A stretch of DNA of 5,750 nucleotides from Mailhella sp. (GTDB lineage: Bacteria > Desulfobacterota > Desulfovibrionia > Desulfovibrionales > Desulfovibrionaceae): positions 1 to 5,750 of the forward strand of contig JAFWYI010000236.1 in assembly GCA_017522745.1 (NCBI GenBank), in the 5' to 3' direction. Positions 1-5,376 of the stretch are shown piece by piece. A program made the position numbers and the translations under genes. Position 1 is the first letter of the stretch. Every line of letters starts with the position of its first letter. The notes below the pieces were generated by a model. It had not been told where the DNA came from and searched no databases. It saw nothing but the letters and a program-made list of their open reading frames with translations.

Positions 1-87
1 CTGTAAAGATAACTATGCCCCTTGAAAAAGGAAGAGGCGGAAAGAACTTTTTTCTTTCAAAGCCTTTCTGCCATAGGGCCTGAGCTA
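1..87. other. Non-coding window edge downstream of the TauE/SafE cluster
   Basis: I see no recognisable gene here. Forward frames 1 and 2 hit stops within the first 25 bases. The remaining forward frame continues only as antisense to the transporter genes. The stretch lies 3' of the minus-strand operon and is AT-richer than the rest of the window, with A and T runs. It probably holds the operon's 3' untranslated end. The neighbouring gene to the left is outside the window. Confidence 0.5.
40..58 (-). terminator. Weak candidate terminator hairpin 3' of the TauE/SafE operon
   Basis: A perfect 7-bp inverted repeat (GAAAGAA at 40-46, TTCTTTC at 52-58) flanks a 5-nt loop. It lies about 30 nt past the last stop codon of the minus-strand operon. 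Read on the minus strand, it is followed after about 10 nt by a short pyrimidine-rich tract ending in TTTTT. The stem is AT-rich and the U-tract is not immediately adjacent, so this is a poor match to a canonical Rho-independent terminator. Its position is the main support. Confidence 0.25.
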
Positions 88-828
88 TCAGAGGAATGCC
101 TTACGCAGCAGCAGGATAGCCGAGATCGTAAGGAAGATGAGCAGTATGCGCCGGAAGAGGACCAGATTGATTCTCCGCCCGAGACACACACCGACACATT
201 GCCCCAGAGCCGTGCCGACAATACCGATAAGTCCTATCTGGAAGATCGCCCAAGTGTACATCCCGGCAAAAAGCTGCATCACGCAGACCACGGCGCTGGT
301 CACGAACCAGAGCAGGGACATGTTCCCGCGGGCCTGATTCGGCTCCCAGTGACGGAGTATCACATAAATAGCCAGAGAAGGCCCGCCCATGGCGACCGCG
401 GCACTACCGAAACCAAAAAGACCACCGGCAACAGCCGCTATCGGCTTCGAGGCGGAAAGCTGCCAGTTGGCTATCTTCTTATTCAACTGCAGAGTGACGA
501 AGCAGAAGATGAAAAGGGCTACCATGAGCGAAAGGAGCTGGACGGAAGCCACCATCAGCAGAAGCACGCCCAGCAGACAACCCGGCACCATCCCTATCAT
601 CATGGGCGGCATGTCCGACCACGACACATAGCGCCCATAGGACACCGTCTGATGCCCTGCCGCGTAAAGGCTGACGATGCAGGATACCAGGATAGCGATG
701 CCCGGCTCGACGACCGTCGTCAGAAGAGGCATTGCCACCATGACGGAGCCCATGCCGGTCGCGCCGCCGACGATGCCGCCGATGAACCAGCTCAGCAGGA
801 TGATGCAAAGCTCAACCAGATCTTCCAT
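88..828 (-). CDS. TauE/SafE-family sulfite/anion exporter, paralog A (last gene of the operon)
   Basis: Integral inner-membrane protein of 246 aa, a usual length for TauE/SafE (TSUP) permeases, with roughly 7-8 hydrophobic segments. Family members export sulfite, sulfoacetate or related anions; the substrate here cannot be read from sequence. The N-terminal half carries the glycine-rich motif GGIVGGATGMG (17-27) followed by MVAMPLLT (30-37). A weaker echo in the second half (AGGLFGFGSAAVAMGGPSLAIY, in the 134-155 region) fits the family's internal duplication. WEPNQARGNMS (161-171) and a basic C-terminal LGRRIN (216-221) are also present. By hand count it is about 49% identical to paralog C and 45% to paralog B without gaps, so it is the most diverged copy. 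Positions 159-165 read RHWEPNQ where B and C share KGWDPDR, and 112-120 lack the FRRFA motif. The start is supported by GGAG (833-836) 4 nt upstream. The gene follows paralog B by 15 nt. The family call is firm; the substrate is not. Confidence 0.9.
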   Translation of the reverse strand: MEDLVELCIILLSWFIGGIVGGATGMGSVMVAMPLLTTVVEPGIAILVSCIVSLYAAGHQTVSYGRYVSWSDMPPMMIGMVPGCLLGVLLLMVASVQLLSLMVALFIFCFVTLQLNKKIANWQLSASKPIAAVAGGLFGFGSAAVAMGGPSLAIYVILRHWEPNQARGNMSLLWFVTSAVVCVMQLFAGMYTWAIFQIGLIGIVGTALGQCVGVCLGRRINLVLFRRILLIFLTISAILLLRKAFL

Positions 829-843
829 GGCACTCCACCGACC

Positions 844-1584
844 TTATCCCAGAGCCCGCACGAACAGTATTACTGCGGCAACGGAAAGAAAGAAGAGAAC
901 GATACGTTTGAAAAGATTCTGGTCGATATGCCTGCCGAGGCGAACACCGAGCATCTGCCCCACGATACAGCCCGCAAGGCCGAACAGAGCGAACTCCAGA
1001 AGGGACATCGTATACATCCCGGAAAACGTCTGCGTAAGAACGGCCCCCGCCATGGGGAACATGTGGAAACCGCTCATATTTCCCCGGGCGCGGTCAGGAT
1101 CCCAGCCCTTCAGCAGCACATAGATCCCCAGCGGGGCTCCGGTCATGGCAACGGACGAGCCGACGAGCCCGGTAACGCAACCACCAGCCACCCCAACGAG
1201 AGTGGAGTCCGGGAGCCGCCAGGTCGCGAAACGCCGGAAAAGCTGGAGTATGACGAAACATGCCATCATGGCACTGACCAGAAGCTGGAGGACCTGCACG
1301 GGAGCAAATTTCAGAACGGCCCATCCCAGCATACTGCCGGGAACCACGCCTATGACCATATCCCTCAGGTCACGCCACGTCACCGCCTTCCGATAGGACC
1401 AGGCCAGATGAAGGGTGGCAGGAAAACCCACGAGGCAGGCCACGAGGACCGCATCCCCGGGAGAAAGCACCAGCGTGAGCAGCGGCATGGCCACCATAAC
1501 GGCTCCCACGGCCGTTGCACCACCGACAGTTCCCCCGATAAACCAGCTCGCTGCAACAACAAGACCAGCACCCAGCGAATCCAT
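844..1584 (-). CDS. TauE/SafE-family sulfite/anion exporter, paralog B (middle gene)
   Basis: Polytopic membrane permease of 246 aa, exactly as long as its two neighbours. It shows the N-terminal TauE/SafE signature GGTVGGATAVG (17-27) with MVAMPLLT (30-37), and a second-half copy (GSSVAMTGAPLGIY, 142-155). Residues 151-170 (from PLGIY to RGNM) are identical to paralog C. A basic loop LFRRFATWRLP (115-125) and C-terminal LGRHIDQNLFKRIVL (216-230) are probably cytoplasmic by the positive-inside rule. Hand-counted ungapped identity is about 62% to C and 45% to A. A strong ribosome binding site, GGGGGAGG (1590-1597 on the minus strand), lies 5 nt before the ATG and fixes the start. Paralog C ends 16 nt upstream and paralog A begins 15 nt downstream, so the three are very likely one transcript. 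TauE/SafE proteins act in sulfite, sulfonate or other anion efflux. The true substrate is unknown, as is whether B and C are redundant. Confidence 0.92.
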   Translation of the reverse strand: MDSLGAGLVVAASWFIGGTVGGATAVGAVMVAMPLLTLVLSPGDAVLVACLVGFPATLHLAWSYRKAVTWRDLRDMVIGVVPGSMLGWAVLKFAPVQVLQLLVSAMMACFVILQLFRRFATWRLPDSTLVGVAGGCVTGLVGSSVAMTGAPLGIYVLLKGWDPDRARGNMSGFHMFPMAGAVLTQTFSGMYTMSLLEFALFGLAGCIVGQMLGVRLGRHIDQNLFKRIVLFFLSVAAVILFVRALG

Positions 1585-1600
1585 TGCAACCTCCCCCTGT

Positions 1601-2341
1601 TTATCCTACAGCCCGCCAGAACAGCGTGACCGCCGCAAAGGCAAGAAAAGCCAGAACGATACGTTTGAACAAGACCTGATCCACACGGCGCCCAAGCCAG
1701 ACCCCGACCACATTCCCCGCAAAACAGCCGACGATGCCAGCCAGAGCGATCTGAAACAGCGGCATAGTATAAAGCCCGGCGGACGCCTGCATGATAGCCG
1801 CGCCTGCGGACGTGAACACATAGAAGCCGCTCATATTGCCCCGGGCTCGATCAGGATCCCAGCCTTTTAGGAGGACGTAGATGCCCAGCGGGGCGCCTAC
1901 CATAGCCACCGAAGCACTCACGAAGCCGCAGACCGAGCCTGCCGCCATGCCTATCACGGACGATTCCGGAAGCCTGTAGGATGCAAAACGACGAAACATC
2001 TGCATCGTCACGAAGCAGACGAGCATGAAGCATACCATCAGCTGGAGAGTCTGCATGGAAGCGATCTTCAGCACCAGCCCGCCAAGCACACAACCCGGCA
2101 CACTGCCCACCACAAGGTCGCGGATATCCTTCCAGCAACAGGACTTACGATACGCCCACGCCATATGCAATGTCGCGTATACACCTACCAGACAGGATAC
2201 GAGGACAGCTTCGAGGGGAGACAGCACCGCCGTAAGCAAGGGCATGGCCACCATGATGGCCCCGATACCGGTCGAACCGCCAACGATGCCGCCCAAAAAC
2301 CAGCCCAGTGCTACGACAAAACATATCCATGCGAATTCCAT
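1601..2341 (-). CDS. TauE/SafE-family sulfite/anion exporter, paralog C (first gene of the operon)
   Basis: Polytopic inner-membrane permease of 246 aa and the promoter-proximal member of the three-gene cluster. The N-terminal motif GGIVGGSTGIG (17-27) and MVAMPLLT (30-37) are the clearest family signature of the set. The duplicated half carries SASVAMVGAPLGIYVLL (142-158), then KGWDPDRARGNMSGF (159-173). A basic FRRFASYRLPES stretch (116-127) and C-terminal LGRRVDQVLFKRIVL (216-230) resemble paralog B. It sits between the other two in relatedness, at about 62% to B and 49% to A. The ATG at 2341 is preceded by GGGGAG (2348-2353) with a 6-nt gap. A 27-nt inverted-repeat element lies 36 nt further upstream of that start. 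The gene diverges from cobA-hemD across a 313-nt region. Siroheme made from the CobA product is the sulfite reductase cofactor, so a sulfite or organosulfonate transport role is attractive, but that rests on context. Confidence 0.92.
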   Translation of the reverse strand: MEFAWICFVVALGWFLGGIVGGSTGIGAIMVAMPLLTAVLSPLEAVLVSCLVGVYATLHMAWAYRKSCCWKDIRDLVVGSVPGCVLGGLVLKIASMQTLQLMVCFMLVCFVTMQMFRRFASYRLPESSVIGMAAGSVCGFVSASVAMVGAPLGIYVLLKGWDPDRARGNMSGFYVFTSAGAAIMQASAGLYTMPLFQIALAGIVGCFAGNVVGVWLGRRVDQVLFKRIVLAFLAFAAVTLFWRAVG

Positions 2342-2377
2342 AGACTACTCCCCTGCAGAACTATTTCGAAGCTACGC

Positions 2378-2404
2378 CTGCCTTTGCACTCTGTCCAGAG
2401 GCAG
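2378..2404 (-). promoter_or_regulatory. Inverted-repeat element in the TauE/SafE operon leader
   Basis: A perfect 6-bp inverted repeat (CTGCCT at 2378-2383, AGGCAG at 2399-2404) encloses 15 nt. Inside it, a smaller 4-bp hairpin can form (CTCT at 2390-2393, wait-free partner AGAG at 2397-2400, loop GTCC on the plus strand) as an alternative pairing. It lies 36-63 nt upstream of the paralog C start codon. It could be an operator or an RNA stem in the 5' leader. It is not followed by a U-tract on the minus strand, so it does not look like a terminator. Its role is unknown. Confidence 0.3.
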
Positions 2405-2555
2405 TTCGGATAAAAAAAGACAGTAAAATACACTCACATGGCGCTGTGGACGCGCTCCGCCGGCAGAAGCGGTGTCATGCCAGAGAAAATGGCAGATGGG
2501 AAAGGTCCTTCAGGGCTCATCTCCTCCATTTCCGGGGATGCATGCCAACGAATAC

Positions 2556-2565
2556 GCCGTACGGC
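2556..2565. promoter_or_regulatory. Perfect 10-bp palindrome GCCGTACGGC, possible operator
   Basis: The self-complementary sequence GCCGTACGGC ends about 33 nt upstream of the proposed cobA -35 element, a position where a dimeric regulator could bind. The symmetry does not extend into the flanking bases. A 10-bp palindrome can also arise by chance in GC-rich DNA. I do not match it to a known regulator. Confidence 0.25.
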
Positions 2566-2597
2566 CCAGATTTCCCTTTTCGAGTACAGCGTGGGAC

Positions 2598-2626
2598 TTG
2601 CCCCGCGTGAGTTAAAAAAGTACAAT
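2598..2626 (+). promoter_or_regulatory. Sigma70-like promoter for cobA-hemD
   Basis: A -35-like TTGCCC (2598-2603) and a -10-like TACAAT (2621-2626) are separated by exactly 17 nt, with an A-rich spacer end. Transcription would start near 2632-2634. That leaves a 5' leader of only about 20 nt before the cobA-hemD ATG at 2655, just enough for the GGAGG ribosome binding site. This short leader also argues against a riboswitch directly in front of the gene. Confidence 0.6.
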
Positions 2627-2645
2627 GCGCCCGAATTCAAGACCC

Positions 2646-2650
2646 GGAGG
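2646..2650 (+). promoter_or_regulatory. Ribosome binding site deciding the cobA-hemD start
   Basis: GGAGG ends 4 nt before the ATG at 2655. The open frame extends upstream to an ATG at 2625, but that start would put this GGAGG inside the coding sequence. It would also add ten non-homologous residues before the MYVYLIGAG start, and it overlaps the proposed -10 element. The 2655 start is therefore preferred. Confidence 0.75.
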
Positions 2651-2654
2651 ACGG

Positions 2655-4163
2655 ATGTACGTTTATCTCATCGGTGCAGGACCTGGCGATCCCGGCCTGC
2701 TCACCTGCAAAGGCAAAAAGGTTCTTTCCGAAGCTGACGTCGTCGTGTACGACGCCCTTGCCAGCGACGAGCTGCTCTCCATAGCCCGGCCCGACGCGGA
2801 ATTCATCTACGTGGGCAAGATCGCCGGCAACCATGCCATGAAGCAGGGTGACATCAATAAGCTCCTCGTCGCCAAGGCGAAGGAAGGCAAGGTCGTTGCC
2901 CGCCTCAAGGGCGGTGACCCCTATATTTTCGGCCGCGGCGGTGAAGAAGCGGAAGAACTCGTCGACGCTGGTGTACCTTTCGAAGAAGTACCCGGCATCT
3001 CCAGCTCTATCGCCGGCCCTGCCTATGCCGGCATCCCGCTCACGCATCGCGCCTTCTCCTCCTCCGTCACCATCATCACTGGTCACGAAGATCCCACCAA
3101 GCCCGACTCCGTGCATAACTGGGATGCTCTTGCCCGCAGCGCTTCCACGCTGGTCTTCCTCATGGGCATGAAGAACCTCCCGGATATCGCGGCCAAGCTC
3201 ATGGCCGCCGGCCTGAGCGGCGACACCCCTGCCGCGCTCGTACACTGGGGCACCACTGACCATCAGCGATCCCTCGCCTCCACGCTGGCCGACCTTCCTG
3301 CCGCCGCTGTACGAGAAGGATTCAAGAACCCCTCCATCATCGTGGTGGGCGATGTGGTGAAGCTGAAGGACCGCCTCGACTGGTTCGAAAAGAAGCCGCT
3401 TTTCGGCCGCACCGTCGTCGTCACCCGCGCCCGTGAACAGGCCAGCGACAGCGCAAAGCTCTTTGCCGAACGCGGCGCTCGTGTCATCCAGTTCCCCACC
3501 ATCAAGATCGCCCCTATAGCCGATTATGCCGAACTCGATGACGCCGTGAAGAACATGTCCCGCTACGGCTGGGTGGTATTCACCTCCGTGAACGGTGTGC
3601 GCTTCTTCCGTCAGCGCCTCGATGCCTGCGGTCTCGACGCCCGCGCCCTTGGCGGCGTGAAGGTAGCGGCCATCGGCCCTGCCACGGCCAAGGCCATCGA
3701 AGACATGGGCATCAAGCCTGATCTCGTTCCCTCCTCCTATGTTGCAGAAGGCGTGGCCGACGCCATGCTGGCCCTCGGCATGGAAGGCAAACGCGTCCTC
3801 CTGCCCCGCGCCGCTGAAGCCCGCGAAGTCCTTCCGGAGACCCTGCGTGCCGCCGGTGCCGAAGTGGATGTCATCGCCGCTTACGAGAACATCCCCAGTG
3901 ACGAGAATCGCCAGAAGGTCATGGAAGCCCTCGAAGCCGGTGAACTCCATTGTGTGACGTTCGGCTCTTCCTCCACGGTGCGCAACTTCCTTGCCGCCAT
4001 CCCGGCCGAAGTCCTCAAGGCCCACCCCGAAGTCAAGCTCGCCGCCATCGGCCCCGTCACGGCCCAGACCATGCGCGAACTCGGCTTCGAACCGGACATC
4101 CAGCCCGAAAAGTTCAGCATCCCCGCTCTGGTGGACGCCGTGTGCGCCGCCTTTGCCAAATAA
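2655..4163 (+). CDS. cobA: Bifunctional uroporphyrinogen-III C-methyltransferase / uroporphyrinogen-III synthase (CobA-HemD fusion)
   Basis: Cytoplasmic tetrapyrrole enzyme of 502 aa. Residues 1 to about 245 are the SAM-dependent methyltransferase (SUMT/CobA) that methylates uroporphyrinogen III at C-2 and C-7 to precorrin-2. Residues about 248-500 are HemD, which cyclises hydroxymethylbilane to uroporphyrinogen III. The CobA part shows GAGPGDPGLLT (7-17), VVYDALAS (30-37), VARLKGGDPYIFGRGGEEAE (81-100), VPGISSSIAGPAYAGIPLTHR (around 112-132) and TGHE (142-145), all classic SUMT signatures. The HemD part begins near FGRTVVVTRAREQ, then has FTSVNGVRFF (309-318) and TFGSSSTVRNFL (from 435). Each part is full length (SUMT about 250 aa, HemD about 250 aa), so this is a true fusion with a short linker. 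Precorrin-2 feeds siroheme and cobalamin and, in Desulfovibrio-type bacteria, heme via siroheme. The gene probably starts an operon with purN 10 nt downstream. Codon use is strongly C-ending. Confidence 0.95.
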   Translation: MYVYLIGAGPGDPGLLTCKGKKVLSEADVVVYDALASDELLSIARPDAEFIYVGKIAGNHAMKQGDINKLLVAKAKEGKVVARLKGGDPYIFGRGGEEAEELVDAGVPFEEVPGISSSIAGPAYAGIPLTHRAFSSSVTIITGHEDPTKPDSVHNWDALARSASTLVFLMGMKNLPDIAAKLMAAGLSGDTPAALVHWGTTDHQRSLASTLADLPAAAVREGFKNPSIIVVGDVVKLKDRLDWFEKKPLFGRTVVVTRAREQASDSAKLFAERGARVIQFPTIKIAPIADYAELDDAVKNMSRYGWVVFTSVNGVRFFRQRLDACGLDARALGGVKVAAIGPATAKAIEDMGIKPDLVPSSYVAEGVADAMLALGMEGKRVLLPRAAEAREVLPETLRAAGAEVDVIAAYENIPSDENRQKVMEALEAGELHCVTFGSSSTVRNFLAAIPAEVLKAHPEVKLAAIGPVTAQTMRELGFEPDIQPEKFSIPALVDAVCAAFAK

Positions 4164-4167
4164 GGAG
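4162..4167 (+). promoter_or_regulatory. purN ribosome binding site overlapping the cobA-hemD stop codon
   Basis: AAGGAG begins inside the TAA stop (4161-4163) of cobA-hemD and sits 6 nt before the ATG at 4174. This arrangement favours translational coupling. It also rules out the longer in-frame start at 3991, which would lie wholly inside the HemD domain. Confidence 0.8.
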
Positions 4168-4173
4168 CCCGTC

Positions 4174-4848
4174 ATGACGCTCAAGCTCGGCATACTTGCT
4201 TCTGGTTCCGGCACCAACGCTCAGGCTATGATCGACGCCGTGGAATCCGGCAAGCTGGACGCGGAGATCCGTATCATCATCGCCAACCGCCCCGGTGCCA
4301 AAGTTCTGGAACGCGCGGCGAAACACGGCATCCCGCACCTGTGCATCGACCACAAGGAGTTCGCCGACCGTGAGAGCTTCGACCTCCGTATGGTCGAAGA
4401 ACTTCAGAAAGCCGGTGTGGATACCGTGGCTCTTGCCGGGTACATGCGCCTTGTGACTCCCGCCTTCCTCGACGCCTTCCCGGATCGTGTCCTCAACATC
4501 CATCCTGCCGTACTGCCCTCTTTCCCCGGCACGCACGGCGCCCGAGACGCTTGGGAGTATGGTGCCAAGTTCAGCGGCTGCACCGTGCATGTGGTCAATC
4601 CTGTCATGGACGGCGGCCCTATCATCGTTCAGGCCATCCTGCCCGTTCGTCAGGATGAGGACGATGAACAGCTGCTCGACCGCATCCATGTGTTCGAACA
4701 CCGCATCTATATCCAGGCCCTGCAGTGGCTGGCCGAAGAGCGGCTGCACCTCGAAGGACGGCGCATGCTTCTGACCCCTGCTGAGCGTGAACTTGCCCCC
4801 CAGCCCGAGCTGGGCCTTATCTGGCCCCCGCTGGAAGAAGGCTTCTAA
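4174..4848 (+). CDS. purN: Phosphoribosylglycinamide formyltransferase (GART)
   Basis: Cytoplasmic enzyme of 224 aa that transfers a formyl group from 10-formyltetrahydrofolate to GAR, giving FGAR, the third step of de novo purine synthesis. The N-terminal phosphate-binding loop is LASGSGTNAQA (8-18). The formyl-folate site is LAGYMRLVTPAFL (around 86-98) and NIHPAVLPSFPG (108-119). The catalytic triad is Asn108, His110 and Asp146 (in MDGGPII), matching E. coli Asn106, His108 and Asp144 with a constant offset of two. Family length is about 190-215 aa. The modest C-terminal excess, after the HRIYIQALQWLAEERL helix, is a tail rich in Pro and Glu. The start at 4174 is fixed by AAGGAG 6 nt upstream. 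The gene is 10 nt behind cobA-hemD, with no promoter or terminator between them, and is followed directly by a strong hairpin terminator. The link to tetrapyrrole synthesis looks like genomic housekeeping; I see no biochemical reason for it. Confidence 0.96.
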   Translation: MTLKLGILASGSGTNAQAMIDAVESGKLDAEIRIIIANRPGAKVLERAAKHGIPHLCIDHKEFADRESFDLRMVEELQKAGVDTVALAGYMRLVTPAFLDAFPDRVLNIHPAVLPSFPGTHGARDAWEYGAKFSGCTVHVVNPVMDGGPIIVQAILPVRQDEDDEQLLDRIHVFEHRIYIQALQWLAEERLHLEGRRMLLTPAERELAPQPELGLIWPPLEEGF

Positions 4849-4862
4849 TATCGCACCAGATG

Positions 4863-4896
4863 AGACCGGCTTTCCCTGCGGAGGGCCGGTCTTTCT
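4863..4896 (+). terminator. Rho-independent-type terminator after purN
   Basis: AGACCGGC (4863-4870) pairs perfectly with GCCGGTCT (4885-4892). The pairing continues inward through two G-U pairs, a U-A and two C-G pairs (4871-4875 with 4880-4884), giving about 13 bp closed by a CTGC tetraloop. The 3' arm runs into TTTCTGT, an interrupted T-tract. It starts 15 nt after the purN stop and separates the cobA-hemD-purN unit from the next pair of genes. The interrupted T-tract may make it leaky, which would allow some read-through to the next gene 34 nt away. Confidence 0.8.
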
Positions 4897-4919
4897 GTAA
4901 AAAACGCCCTTGTGGCACT

Positions 4920-4924
4920 GGGAG
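4920..4924 (+). promoter_or_regulatory. Ribosome binding site deciding the start of the exported protein
   Basis: GGGAG lies 5 nt before the ATG at 4930. An in-frame GTG at 4912 would place this site inside the coding region and add six residues before the basic N-region of the signal peptide, so 4930 is chosen. Confidence 0.65.
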
Positions 4925-4929
4925 TACCT

Positions 4930-5376
4930 ATGAACGTTTCCCGCCTCATTTCTCTTTTTGCTCTCCTGTTCACCGTATGCTTCACCACGCAGGCCCTTGC
5001 TGATGATGCCGCGCCCCGCAAGATGGAACGCCGCACGCCTGTCGTCGTCGAATTCGAAGGCAACGACACCATCGGCACCACCCTGTTCACGCGCCTTCAG
5101 ACCAAGGTGAACAGCACCAATCCCGCCGCCCCTGAACGCGAAGCCAAATTCCGCATCCTGCTTTCCACCGCCGCCGAATTCCCCTCCCGTCCCGGCGTGG
5201 GCTCTGTGTACACCGTGGTGTGGACGCTGGCTCTTTCCGAAGGCTCCATGGAATATTACCTCGTCCGTGATCTCGGCGTTGTCACGCCCGACACCGTGGA
5301 TGAGGTCGTCTCCCGCATCATCAGCCGCACGGAAGGCGTTGCCGCCCGTTACGGCTATCTCGACCGCGCGAAATAA
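4930..5376 (+). CDS. Small Sec-exported (periplasmic) protein of unknown function
   Basis: 148 aa; I do not recognise the family. The N-terminus is a textbook Sec signal peptide: a short basic start with Arg5, a hydrophobic core (about residues 6-18) and an ALA motif at 22-24, with predicted cleavage before Asp25-Asp26. There is no lipobox cysteine near the cleavage site, so it is probably soluble periplasmic protein of about 124 aa. The mature part has a basic patch (PRKMERRTP, around 29-37), then alternating beta-like stretches (VVVEFEG, FRILLST, YTVVWTLALS, YYLVRDLGVV). It ends in an amphipathic helix (around 120-140, VDEVVSRIISRTEGVAARY) suggesting a compact alpha/beta domain. It has no remaining cysteine, no heme-binding CXXCH and no catalytic motif that I can name. 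Its stop codon overlaps the next gene's start codon, so it is probably made together with the Gate-domain membrane protein. Codon use resembles cobA and purN, so it looks native. Confidence 0.85.
   Translation: MNVSRLISLFALLFTVCFTTQALADDAAPRKMERRTPVVVEFEGNDTIGTTLFTRLQTKVNSTNPAAPEREAKFRILLSTAAEFPSRPGVGSVYTVVWTLALSEGSMEYYLVRDLGVVTPDTVDEVVSRIISRTEGVAARYGYLDRAK

Larger units (their letters stand above)
2342..2654. other. Divergent intergenic region between the TauE/SafE operon and cobA-hemD
   Basis: This 313-nt gap holds no convincing gene. It contains the rightward cobA promoter, a leader hairpin close to the TauE side, a perfect 10-bp palindrome and a 5-bp inverted repeat (TGCCA at 2478-2482, TGGCA at 2490-2494). 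It also has a run of seven A (2412-2418), which is seven T on the transporter strand. No clear -10/-35 pair was found for the leftward operon. I looked for cobalamin-riboswitch conserved boxes and did not find them. Two overlapping open frames cross the region on opposite strands, but neither has a good ribosome binding site, except for a marginal 31-codon frame discussed in the findings. Confidence 0.6.

Noticed and set aside
22..1629. 535-codon plus-strand open frame antisense to paralogs A and B
   Set aside because: It is an unusually long open frame, but its product is rich in His, Asp, Arg, Gln and Pro with no domain. It lies opposite two clear membrane-protein genes in a shared frame register (88 and 844 are in the same frame) and has no plausible ribosome binding site. 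It is a shadow of the sense codons.
88..2341. Tandem triplet as a sign of a mobile element
   Set aside because: There are no terminal inverted repeats, target duplications, transposase or integrase in the window. The repeat is at the level of diverged protein-coding paralogs, which fits ordinary gene duplication.
2342..2654. Cobalamin riboswitch in front of cobA-hemD
   Set aside because: I could not find the conserved B12-box-type sequence or the expected long leader. The likely promoter leaves only about 20 nt of 5' untranslated RNA, too short for any such aptamer.
2438..2737. 99-codon plus-strand frame crossing the intergenic region into cobA-hemD
   Set aside because: It has no Shine-Dalgarno before the ATG, runs out of frame into the cobA-hemD coding start, and spans the proposed cobA promoter. 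It is not a credible gene.
3991..4173. N-terminal extension of PurN from an upstream ATG
   Set aside because: The extra 61 residues would be encoded inside the HemD domain in another frame and are Pro/Ser/Arg-rich. PurN homology begins at MTLKLGILASGSG with its own ribosome binding site.
2637..4217. 526-codon minus-strand open frame antisense to cobA-hemD
   Set aside because: The strong C-ending codon bias of cobA-hemD removes stop codons from the antisense frame. The product is Gly/Asp/His-rich and low in complexity, with no recognisable motif, while the sense strand encodes two intact enzyme domains.
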